A DNA stretch of 34,358 nt, taken from Aquificaceae bacterium. Lineage in GTDB: Bacteria > Aquificota > Aquificia > Aquificales > Aquificaceae. Below, in pieces: positions 1 through 7,734 of the stretch. The notes under the pieces were generated by a model, which did not search any database, was not told where the DNA came from, and saw only the letters and a program-made list of their open reading frames with translations. Location: positions 1 through 34,358 of the forward strand of contig JANWWH010000011.1 of the NCBI GenBank assembly GCA_025056375.1, written 5' to 3'. Numbering within the stretch: the stretch's first letter is position 1; each line of letters begins with the position of its first letter. The position numbers were made by a program, and so were the translations under genes.

Positions 1-1
1 A

Positions 2-595
2 ATGGTGGACGACTTGGTGACGAAGGGTGTTATGGAGCCTTACAGGCTGTTTACCTCAAGGTCCGAGTGCAGACTACAACTAAGGCAAGACAACGCCATC
101 CTTAGACTTTCAAAGTTAGGCTACCAGTTAGGTCTTCTGAGCGAGGAACAATACAAACTGGTGCAAGAGCTCCAGAGGGAGGTTCAGGATTGGGTGGAAT
201 TTTACAAGTCTCAGAGGGTGGCGGTGGCGGTTAGTTCAGACACGAGAAGCTACACACCCTCTCAGCTGCTTACTGCGGAGTATACCCTGAAGGACCTTGA
301 GGAGCTTGGCTTTGAAGTGCCAGAACACTCTTACGTAAAAGAGGAGGTGGAGATAATCCTTAAATACGAGCCCTATGTGGAGAGGGAGCAAAGGCTCAAC
401 GAGAGGTTGAGGAAGTTGGAAGGCATAAGCCTTCCTGAAGACATGGACTACGACAAAGTGCCGGGACTTACCAAGGAGGCAAGGGAAAAGCTAAAAAAGT
501 TCAGACCCCTTACGGTGGGTCAGGCGAGCAGGATAGATGGTATAACCCCAGCGGCGGTAACCGCACTCCTTGCCTACTTAGGAAAGTTAGACTGA
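2..595 (+). CDS. mnmG: tRNA uridine-5-carboxymethylaminomethyl modification enzyme MnmG (GidA), C-terminal part
   Basis: This is the 3' end of a gene that begins upstream of the window; the ATG at position 2 is an internal methionine, not the start. MnmG, with MnmE, installs the cmnm5 modification at the wobble uridine of certain tRNAs, using FAD and NADH. The visible part is the helical C-terminal domain that binds tRNA and MnmE. Recognisable stretches are EPYRLFTSRSECRLQLRQDN at the beginning, and the family C-terminus with PGLTKEAREKLKKFRP, GQASRIDGITPAAV and a final ALLAYLGK. The FAD-binding domain is outside the window. The gene is followed after 26 bases by der in the same direction. 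Confidence 0.95.
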   Translation: MVDDLVTKGVMEPYRLFTSRSECRLQLRQDNAILRLSKLGYQLGLLSEEQYKLVQELQREVQDWVEFYKSQRVAVAVSSDTRSYTPSQLLTAEYTLKDLEELGFEVPEHSYVKEEVEIILKYEPYVEREQRLNERLRKLEGISLPEDMDYDKVPGLTKEAREKLKKFRPLTVGQASRIDGITPAAVTALLAYLGKLD

Positions 596-621
596 GGGGA
601 TTGGTTTAAACTCTATATGCT

Positions 622-1917
622 ATGGTGGATGTGCTTATAGTGGGGAGGCCAAATGTGGGTAAGTCCACCCTTTTCAACCGTCTGGTGAAAAGGCGCAAAA
701 GCATAGTTCACGACATGCCCGGCGTGACCAGAGATGTGGTAGAGGGCGTGTGCCTCTGGCAGGGCAAAAGCTTTAGGGTGGCGGATACGGGTGGTCTCCT
801 CGAGAAGGGTGACGAGATAACGGAGGGTATCAGGAGGCAGGTTCAGAAAGTGCTGGAGGGGGCAAAAGCCATCATCTTCTTAGTGGATGGAAGGGAAGGG
901 CTTACCGCCGGTGACCAGTATTTGGCAAGACTCCTCTACCCCCACAAGGAAAGGGTTTTTCTTGTTGTCAACAAGATAGAGGAAGACAGGCTTCAAGAGA
1001 GGGTTTACGAGTTTTACTCTTTGGGCTTTGAAAGGGTTTTTCCTATATCCGCCCAGCAAGGTAGGGGTGTGGGTGAGCTTTTGGACAAGTTGATGGAATA
1101 CATACCCGGGGTGGAGGGAAAAAGCCTTGAAGGTATAAGGATAGCCTTCCTCGGAAGACCAAACGTGGGCAAGTCCTCTCTCATTAACGCCCTTTTGAAA
1201 GAAGAGAGGGTTTTGGTCTCACCCATACCCGGCACCACCAGAGATGCGGTGGAGGTGCCCTTCTCCTTTGAAGGTAAGGACTTCATCCTCATAGACACTG
1301 CGGGCATGAGGCGGAGGAGCAGGGTAGAATACGGACCTGAGTTCTTCTCCGTGGGCAGGTCCCTAAAGGCTCTTGAGCTTTCAGACATATCTTGTCTCGT
1401 CCTTGACCTCTCTGAGGGTATAAGTGACCAGGATAAAAAGATAGGTAGTCTCATAAAAAGAAGACACAAGGGCTGTGTTATAGTGGGCAACAAGGTGGAC
1501 CTGGTGAAGGCTGGAAGGAAAGAGATGGAAGACTACATAAGGGGGGAGCTCCACTTCCTGCCCTACGCACCAATAGTCTTCACCTCAGCTCTGAAGGGTC
1601 AGGGCATTGAGGAGCTTCTGAGAGCCTGCGAGCTCGTCTGGCGGGATTACAACCTCCAGCATAAAACCTCCTTCGTAAATAGAGCGGTGGAGAAGGTCTT
1701 GAGAGAAAAACATCCTCCTTCACACAGGGGTAAGGAAGTAAAGGTTTACTACGCCTTTCAGGAAAGCACCCGACCCCCTACAGTTGTCCTGTTTACCAAC
1801 GACCCAGAGCTCTGGCGGAAGGACTACCTGAGGTTCTTTGAAAAGAGGTTAAGAGAAGGGCTGAACATCAAGTATGCCCCCCTAAGGCTTCTCCTCAAAG
1901 GTAGAGAGGAGGAATAG
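622..1917 (+). CDS. der: Ribosome-associated GTPase Der (EngA)
   Basis: Der is an essential double-GTPase needed for maturation of the 50S ribosomal subunit. Two G domains are visible in tandem. The first has GRPNVGKSTLFN (P-loop, about residues 8-19), PGVTRD, DTGG and NKIE. The second has GRPNVGKSSLIN (about residues 178-189), PGTTRD, DTAG and NKVDL. A KH-like C-terminal domain follows, ending in the family-typical PLRLLLKGRE. At 431 residues it is of normal length. The ATG at 622 has no Shine-Dalgarno; the upstream bases are the AT-rich string TTTAAACTCTATATGCT. It sits between mnmG and reverse gyrase, all on the plus strand. Confidence 0.97.
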   Translation: MVDVLIVGRPNVGKSTLFNRLVKRRKSIVHDMPGVTRDVVEGVCLWQGKSFRVADTGGLLEKGDEITEGIRRQVQKVLEGAKAIIFLVDGREGLTAGDQYLARLLYPHKERVFLVVNKIEEDRLQERVYEFYSLGFERVFPISAQQGRGVGELLDKLMEYIPGVEGKSLEGIRIAFLGRPNVGKSSLINALLKEERVLVSPIPGTTRDAVEVPFSFEGKDFILIDTAGMRRRSRVEYGPEFFSVGRSLKALELSDISCLVLDLSEGISDQDKKIGSLIKRRHKGCVIVGNKVDLVKAGRKEMEDYIRGELHFLPYAPIVFTSALKGQGIEELLRACELVWRDYNLQHKTSFVNRAVEKVLREKHPPSHRGKEVKVYYAFQESTRPPTVVLFTNDPELWRKDYLRFFEKRLREGLNIKYAPLRLLLKGREEE

Positions 1918-1921
1918 AGTT

Positions 1922-1927
1922 TAAAAT
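1922..1927 (+). promoter_or_regulatory. Candidate -10 element before the reverse gyrase gene
   Basis: TAAAAT lies 9 bases before the ATG of the reverse gyrase gene in a 19-base gap after der. There is no Shine-Dalgarno in between, and no clear -35 at the expected spacing, where coding sequence of der lies. If used, transcription would begin within a few bases of the start codon. The same geometry recurs at other unit heads in the window. Confidence 0.35.
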
Positions 1928-1936
1928 AAAAAACCT

Positions 1937-4900
1937 ATGGTAGAAAGCCTTTTTAAAAATCTCTGTCCTAACTGTGGAGGAGACATAAGCGCAGAGAGGC
2001 TGAACCTGGGTCTGCCCTGCGACGCCTGCCTACAGGAGGAGAGAGATAATTACTGCGCGCACCTGAAAAGAGAGGGTGAGCTCCGCAAGGTATGCCAAAT
2101 GCAAGAGGAGCTCAGAGACTGGGAAGAGCACTTTGAGAGATGCCTGAGGTCAAAGCCCTGGAGCTTACAGCTGGGATGGGCGAAGAGAGTTTTTATGGGG
2201 AGCTCCTTTGGGCTGTTAGCACCTACGGGCGTGGGTAAAACCTCCTTCGGTATGGCTACCGCAAGCTATCTGGCAGGAAAGGGAAAAAGGTCTTACATCC
2301 TTTTACCCACAAAGGTTTTAGTGGAGCAGGTCGCCCATAGGCTAAGGCTCTTCGGTCATGGGGAGGACGTTCTTCACTTTTCAGAAGAAAGTCAGAAGCG
2401 CAAGGAGGCTAAAAAGCTTAGGCTTCAGGAAGGGGATTTCAAAATACTGGTAAGCACCTCCATGTTCCTCTACAGAAACCAAGACATAATACCCCCTGAC
2501 TTTTCCTTTATCTTTGTGGACGATGTGGACGCCTTTCTCAAAACCGCAAGGAACATAGACAAGCTCCTTTCACTTTTGGGCTTTGAGGAGGAAGACATAG
2601 AACTCGCTATGACCCTTATAAGGCTCAAGGAGAAGAGGAACAAGGGTGAGGAGGACTGGAAAAACATAAGGGAGCTGTCCGAGAGGATAAGGAAGGTCTC
2701 CGAAAAGAGAAGGGGCGTCCTCGTGGTTTCCTCTGCCACTTCAAACCCTCGCTCCAGCAGGATAAAGCTTTTTAGAGAACTTTTAGGCTTTGAGGTGGGC
2801 ACGCCCACTTTTTACTTAAGAAAAGTGAAAGACCTCTACGAAGACATACATTCAAAGCCACTTGAGGAGTGGATAAGGCTTTTAGGAAAGGGTGGTCTTC
2901 TCTTCGTGCCCTCGGACAGAAAGAAGGAGTTCGTGGAAGAGCTGGTTTCTTACCTTCGGGAAAGGGGCATAAGGGCTTTTTCTTACGAGAAGCTGAACCA
3001 GGAAGTGCTGGAAAGATACGAAGAGGGAGAGGTGGACCTTCTCGTAGGCATAGCCTCTCACAAAAACCCCCTCGCCAGAGGTATAGACCTGCCCCACGTC
3101 ATAAGATATGCCCTTTTCTACGGCGTTCCAAAGATAGTCATCTCCCTAAGCTTTGAAAAGAACCTGTCACATCTACTCTGGGCTCTCATGTCTTTGAGGA
3201 GTCTGCTGGCAAAGAAACTGCCCCACCGTCTGAAGGACGTGGACAGGTGGCTTGAAGGTCTCAGAAAGTATCAGTATCTGAGCGAGGAGTTCCTCCGCGA
3301 CAAACCTGAGCTCGTAGGCAAGATAGACAGGCTCAGAGAGGAGGTAAGACAGTTCCTAAGCTCAGAAGAGGTTCTCCTGCTCATGGAAGCCTCCGAGGAG
3401 ATAACCCTGAGAAAGACGGAGGAAGGCTACCAGATGGTGGTTTCTGATGCCACAGGATACCTGCAGGCAAGCGGTAGGGTCTCTCGCATGTTCGCAGGCG
3501 GTATAAGCAGGGGGCTTAGCTTAGTGCTGGTAGAAGACAGGAAGGCTTTTAAACACCTTATGAAAAAGGTAATGTGGTTCAACGAAGACATAGAATTTGT
3601 TAGGGCTGAGGAGGTGGACTTTCAGGCTTTGCTGGAGGAGATAGATGAAGACAGGAGGAGGATAAAGGGCTTTCTTTTAGGTGAAGAGAGGGGTGAGGGC
3701 GGAGAGGTGCTGAAGCCTGTTCTCATAGTGGTAGAGTCGCCAAACAAGGCAAGAACTATAGCGGGGTTTTTTGGAAAGGCAGTGAGAAGAAGGGTAGGAG
3801 AGCAGGAGCTCTTAGAAACCTCCGCAGAGGACCGCTACCTGATGATAACCGCCAGCCTCGGTCACGTGCTTGACCTCAACAGAGAAGAAGGATTTCACGG
3901 TGTTCATGTGAACTGCGAGCCCCTACCAGTCTATGAGGTTATAGAGGGTAAGGAGAAGCTGATTGAAAGTCTCAGACGCATGGCTCTTGAGGCACAGGAG
4001 GTCCTCATCGCCACAGACCCTGATACGGAGGGTGAAAAGATAGGCTGGGACGTGGCGGAGCTCCTTAGAGCCTACAACCCAAACATAAGGAGGATGGAGT
4101 TTCACGAAGTTACGAGAAAAGCTGTGCTTAGAGCTCTGAAGGAGAACAGAGACTTCAACCCGAACTTAGTGAGAGCTCAGGTGGTAAGAAGGGTGGCAGA
4201 CCGCTGGGTAGGTTTTGAGTTTTCTAAGCTTCTTCAGTCCGCCTTTGGCAAAAACTGGCTGTCCGCAGGAAGGGTTCAAACGCCAGTTCTTGGCTGGATT
4301 GTTCACAGAGAGAGGGAATACAGGCAAAAGCTATACCGGGTATCCTTTCCTGTGGACAACGAGGGTAGGTTTAGGGTAGAGTGGGACTTTGAGAAGAAGG
4401 AGGAGGCGGAAGCCTTCTACGAGAACCTCTCTGAAGTCCAGCTGGAGCTCGTAGAAGAGAAGGAAGAAGTTAAAAATCCACCACCACCCTTTAGCACTGA
4501 TACCCTTTTAAAGTCCGCCAGCGACGCTTACCGTTGGTCTCTGCCAAAGACCATGGGGCTTGCCCAGACCCTTTTTGAATTAGGTTACATCACCTACCAC
4601 AGGACGGACTCCACCAGAGTGTCTGACTACGGCATAAGCCTGGCAAAAGAATACATAAGGGAAGAGCTGGGCGAGGAATACTTTCAAGGAAGGAGCTGGG
4701 GAGAGGGTGGAGCTCACGAGTGCATAAGACCCACAAAGGCGATGGACCCGGAGGAGTTGAGGGCTCTCGTTTACAGCGGTCAGGTGGAAGGGCTTACGAG
4801 AGAGCACTTGCTCCTATATGAGCTCATATTCAGGCGGTTCATTTCCAGCCAGATGAGGGGTGTAAGATTAAAGGTTTTTAGGTTAAAGCTGTTTGCCGCA

Positions 4901-5371
4901 GGAAGGGAGAGGGAGCTGGAAGTGCCCGTAGAGGTCTTGCAGGAGGGTTGGAACAAGTTTCTGCCCTTAGAAACCTACAAGGTAGAGGGGGGAACTATAG
5001 ATGTAAAAGCCCGTAAAAGGCTCACCAGCCAGCCAAAAGCTTACTTATACACGCACGGCGAGCTGGTGCAGGAGATGAAAAGAAGGGGCATAGGAAGGCC
5101 TTCCACCTACGCCAGTATAGTGGAAAAGCTCATAGAGAGGGGTTACGTAATAGAAAACAAGGGTTTCCTCATACCCACAAGACTCGGCAAGGAGGTTTAC
5201 GGCTATCTGGAAGGAAGGGAGGAAATACACGAGTTTTTAAAGGAGGAGTTCACCAGAAGAGTTGAGGAACTTATGGACAAGGTAGAGCTGGGCGAGGAGG
5301 ACTATAGGAGCATCCTCATGAACCTCTACAGAAGTATAATAGAAGTGGATAAAAAGTTGGAGGTGTTATAA
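1937..5371 (+). CDS. rgy: Reverse gyrase
   Basis: Reverse gyrase introduces positive supercoils using ATP and is a hallmark of hyperthermophiles. Reading in order: an N-terminal C4 zinc finger (C10, C13, C28, C31); a helicase-like module with Walker A APTGVGKTS (K101), Walker B-like FVDDVD and SAT motif SSATSNP; then from about residue 590 a type IA topoisomerase with toprim VESPNKA and IATDPDTEGEKIGWD, SAGRVQTPVLGW, and the catalytic tyrosine in ITYHRTDS (Y887). At 1144 residues it is complete. The second zinc finger that many reverse gyrases carry within the toprim region is absent: YEVIEGKEKLIESLRRMA runs without CxxC pairs. The start has no Shine-Dalgarno. The next gene overlaps its stop by one base. 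Confidence 0.97.
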   Translation: MVESLFKNLCPNCGGDISAERLNLGLPCDACLQEERDNYCAHLKREGELRKVCQMQEELRDWEEHFERCLRSKPWSLQLGWAKRVFMGSSFGLLAPTGVGKTSFGMATASYLAGKGKRSYILLPTKVLVEQVAHRLRLFGHGEDVLHFSEESQKRKEAKKLRLQEGDFKILVSTSMFLYRNQDIIPPDFSFIFVDDVDAFLKTARNIDKLLSLLGFEEEDIELAMTLIRLKEKRNKGEEDWKNIRELSERIRKVSEKRRGVLVVSSATSNPRSSRIKLFRELLGFEVGTPTFYLRKVKDLYEDIHSKPLEEWIRLLGKGGLLFVPSDRKKEFVEELVSYLRERGIRAFSYEKLNQEVLERYEEGEVDLLVGIASHKNPLARGIDLPHVIRYALFYGVPKIVISLSFEKNLSHLLWALMSLRSLLAKKLPHRLKDVDRWLEGLRKYQYLSEEFLRDKPELVGKIDRLREEVRQFLSSEEVLLLMEASEEITLRKTEEGYQMVVSDATGYLQASGRVSRMFAGGISRGLSLVLVEDRKAFKHLMKKVMWFNEDIEFVRAEEVDFQALLEEIDEDRRRIKGFLLGEERGEGGEVLKPVLIVVESPNKARTIAGFFGKAVRRRVGEQELLETSAEDRYLMITASLGHVLDLNREEGFHGVHVNCEPLPVYEVIEGKEKLIESLRRMALEAQEVLIATDPDTEGEKIGWDVAELLRAYNPNIRRMEFHEVTRKAVLRALKENRDFNPNLVRAQVVRRVADRWVGFEFSKLLQSAFGKNWLSAGRVQTPVLGWIVHREREYRQKLYRVSFPVDNEGRFRVEWDFEKKEEAEAFYENLSEVQLELVEEKEEVKNPPPPFSTDTLLKSASDAYRWSLPKTMGLAQTLFELGYITYHRTDSTRVSDYGISLAKEYIREELGEEYFQGRSWGEGGAHECIRPTKAMDPEELRALVYSGQVEGLTREHLLLYELIFRRFISSQMRGVRLKVFRLKLFAAGRERELEVPVEVLQEGWNKFLPLETYKVEGGTIDVKARKRLTSQPKAYLYTHGELVQEMKRRGIGRPSTYASIVEKLIERGYVIENKGFLIPTRLGKEVYGYLEGREEIHEFLKEEFTRRVEELMDKVELGEEDYRSILMNLYRSIIEVDKKLEVL

Positions 5372-5766
5372 TGGTTTTGCACCCGCTCTTTTCTTACCCC
5401 ACTATTCTTCTCGCCCTTTTTACCTTCGGCTTTTACATACTTGCCCTGCTCAAACTGAAAAGTCTTATGAGGGTTGCCCTGTTTGCCAACGGGCTTCTGA
5501 TGGTCCTCGCCCTCCTTTCTGTAATCTTCGGCTTTGGTGTGTCCAATGTTCCACTGGTTCAGTCCAAAACACCTGGCATCTGGAGTTTTCCTCACAAGTG
5601 GAACGGCATAATGCTCTTCCTGATTTCGGTGGTTAATTTTCTTATCTTTTGGTTTAAGGGCGAGACCGCAGGCAGAAAGCTGGTAGTCCTCCCCCTTTTA
5701 GGTCTTCTCCTGACCCTATTCCAGCTACTTACGGGCTGGATGCTAAGGCTCGTGTTCTTCTCCTGA
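5371..5766 (+). CDS. Small multi-pass membrane protein, function unknown
   Basis: The start codon overlaps the reverse gyrase stop (TAATG), so translation is probably coupled. The 131-residue product is almost entirely hydrophobic, with about four transmembrane segments: YPTILLALFTFGFYILALL, RVALFANGLLMVLALLSVIF, IMLFLISVVNFLIFWF and VLPLLGLLLTLFQLLTGWML. The start HPLFSYPTILLA and the late TGWMLRLVF faintly recall DUF2231-type membrane proteins (an HP followed by a hydrophobic helix, and a GW in the last helix), but this is a weak resemblance and I do not assign the family. No catalytic motif is visible. The link to reverse gyrase is positional only. Confidence 0.8.
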   Translation: MVLHPLFSYPTILLALFTFGFYILALLKLKSLMRVALFANGLLMVLALLSVIFGFGVSNVPLVQSKTPGIWSFPHKWNGIMLFLISVVNFLIFWFKGETAGRKLVVLPLLGLLLTLFQLLTGWMLRLVFFS

Positions 5767-5808
5767 GAAGGCTTGAAAGGTAAGAAAAGGCGTATACCTT
5801 TATAGCTT

Positions 5809-7695
5809 ATGCTGGAAAAATACAAGTTTTTAAGAGAATACGGTGGTCCGGCGGACCTGAAAAGATACGACTACGGAGAGCTTCAGGAGCTTGCGGAAGA
5901 GGTAAGAGATTACATAATAGAGGTCACAGCAAAAAACGGTGGGCACGTGGCACCAGGTCTGGGCGTGGTAGAACTTACCCTTGCCCTCCTAAGGGTCTTT
6001 GAACCACCGAGGGATGTAGTGGTTTGGGATATAGGGCATCAGGCTTACCCTTGGAAGGTGCTGACCGACAGGAAAGAGCTCTTCCCCACCATAAGGCAGT
6101 TCGGTGGACTGTCGGGCTTTTTGAGGAGGGAAGAGAGCCCCTTTGATGCCTTCGGCGCAGGGCACAGCTCCACTTCCATCTCCGCCGCACTGGGCTACAG
6201 AAAAGCCTTTGACCTTTTAGATGAAAGAGACAGGTATGTGGTGGCTGTAATAGGGGACGGTGCCATGACCGCAGGCATGGCTTTTGAAGCACTGAACAAC
6301 GCAGGACACCTCCGCCCTGACCGCTTTTTGGTAGTGCTCAACGACAACGAGATGTCCATATCTCCGAACGTGGGTGCCATATCCACCTACCTCAGCAAAA
6401 TACTCAGCGGACATTTTGTCCAAGAGACCAGGCAAAAGGTAAAGCACCTTTTGGAGCATCTGGGAAGCCCTGCCCTAAGGGTTATGAAGCTCACCGAGGA
6501 GTTTCTGAAGGGGCTCATGTCGCCGGGTATCCTCTTTGAGGAACTGGGCTTTAACTACATAGGTCCTGTAGACGGACACGACCTTCCCGCTCTTGAAAAA
6601 ACCCTCGAGAACATAAAGCGTATAGAAGGTCCTGTCTTACTGCACATCTACACAAAGAAGGGGAAGGGCTACAGACCAGCGGAGAACGACCCGGTCACCT
6701 GGCACGGCGTCGCACCCTACAAGAGAGAATCAGGAGAGTTTATAAAGAAACCTTCACCACCCACTTGGACATCCGTCTTCGGGAAGGCGGTGGTGGAACT
6801 GGCGGAGCAGGACAGAGAATTGGTGGTTATAACCCCCGCCATGAAAGAAGGCTCTGGGCTCGTGGAGTTCAGTCAGAGGTTTCCCGAGAGGTTTTTTGAT
6901 GTAGGTATTGGGGAACAGCACGCCTGCACCTTTGCGGGTGGGCTTGCCTGCGCAGGGCTCAAGCCCATCGCCTGCTACTACTCTACCTTTCTCCAAAGGG
7001 CTTATGACCAGCTGATACACGATGTTGCCCTTCAGAAGCTCCCCGTGGTTTTTGCCATAGACAGGGGAGGTCTTGTAGGGGACGATGGTCCTACCCACCA
7101 CGGTGTCTTTGACCTCTCCTACCTGAGGTGTGTTCCTAATCTGGTGGTCTGTGCACCAAAGGACGAGCAGGAGCTAAGAGACTTGCTCTATACCGCCTTG
7201 CATTATGGCGGCCCCTTTGCCATACGCTACCCGAGAGGACCTGCTTACGGCGTGCCTACAGAGGGCTTTAGGCTTATCAAAGTGGGTAGCTGGGAGGTTC
7301 TGAGGGAAGGCAGAGAGGGTGTCATTCTTGCTGTGGGCTACCCAGTCTATCAGGCTCTTCAGGCTTCGGAGGAACTTCTCAAGGAAGGGTTAAACTTTGG
7401 AGTGGTAAATGCCAGGTTTGTAAAGCCCATGGATGAGGAGCTCCTTGAGGAACTCTCGCAAAGATACGAACTTTTCGTGACGGTCGAGGATAACGCGGTG
7501 ATGGGGGGGTTTGGCTCGGGGGTGCTTGAGTGGCTTGCAAGAAAGGGTTACAGTAAGAGGGTTCTCAACATAGGCATACCCGACAGGTTTATAGAACACG
7601 GTAACCAGAACCTCCTGAGAAGCTTGGTGGGCATAGATGCAAAGGGTATAAAGGAAAGGGTTCTGGAGTTTGTAAAGGGGTGCGTCATCATATAA
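5809..7695 (+). CDS. dxs: 1-deoxy-D-xylulose-5-phosphate synthase
   Basis: Dxs condenses pyruvate with glyceraldehyde 3-phosphate, the first step of the MEP isoprenoid pathway, with thiamine diphosphate and Mg2+. Visible features are the N-terminal GGHVAPGLGVVELT, WDIGHQAYPWKVLTDR, FGAGHSSTSISAALG, the ThDP/Mg motif GDGAMTAGMAFEALNNAG with LNDNEMSISPNVG, the pyrimidine-domain DVGIGEQHACTFAGGLA, and a transketolase C-terminal domain with FVKPMDEELL and ENAVMGGFGSG-like EDNAVMGGFGSG. At 628 residues it is full length. The ATG has no clear Shine-Dalgarno; TATACC (5793-5798) and TATAGC (5801-5806) are nearby AT-rich elements. It is separated by 42 bases from the upstream membrane protein and converges with nuoG. 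Confidence 0.97.
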   Translation: MLEKYKFLREYGGPADLKRYDYGELQELAEEVRDYIIEVTAKNGGHVAPGLGVVELTLALLRVFEPPRDVVVWDIGHQAYPWKVLTDRKELFPTIRQFGGLSGFLRREESPFDAFGAGHSSTSISAALGYRKAFDLLDERDRYVVAVIGDGAMTAGMAFEALNNAGHLRPDRFLVVLNDNEMSISPNVGAISTYLSKILSGHFVQETRQKVKHLLEHLGSPALRVMKLTEEFLKGLMSPGILFEELGFNYIGPVDGHDLPALEKTLENIKRIEGPVLLHIYTKKGKGYRPAENDPVTWHGVAPYKRESGEFIKKPSPPTWTSVFGKAVVELAEQDRELVVITPAMKEGSGLVEFSQRFPERFFDVGIGEQHACTFAGGLACAGLKPIACYYSTFLQRAYDQLIHDVALQKLPVVFAIDRGGLVGDDGPTHHGVFDLSYLRCVPNLVVCAPKDEQELRDLLYTALHYGGPFAIRYPRGPAYGVPTEGFRLIKVGSWEVLREGREGVILAVGYPVYQALQASEELLKEGLNFGVVNARFVKPMDEELLEELSQRYELFVTVEDNAVMGGFGSGVLEWLARKGYSKRVLNIGIPDRFIEHGNQNLLRSLVGIDAKGIKERVLEFVKGCVII

Positions 7696-7734
7696 GGCTT
7701 TCACAGCCGTAGAGAGGGTGTGCTCTAAAACTTA

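Noticed and set aside
1014-1493. 159-codon minus-strand ORF opposite der
   Set aside because: Antisense to the conserved second GTPase domain; Ser/Leu/Pro-rich composition typical of a shadow frame.
7204-7219. TGGC-N7-TTGC, resembling a sigma-54 promoter core
   Set aside because: It lies deep inside the dxs coding sequence, lacks the flanking consensus and has no start codon nearby; likely chance.
7696-7734. Possible terminator between convergent dxs and nuoG
   Set aside because: Only 4-5 base stems (GGCT/AGCC, AGAG/CTCT) and no T-run, so not supportable.
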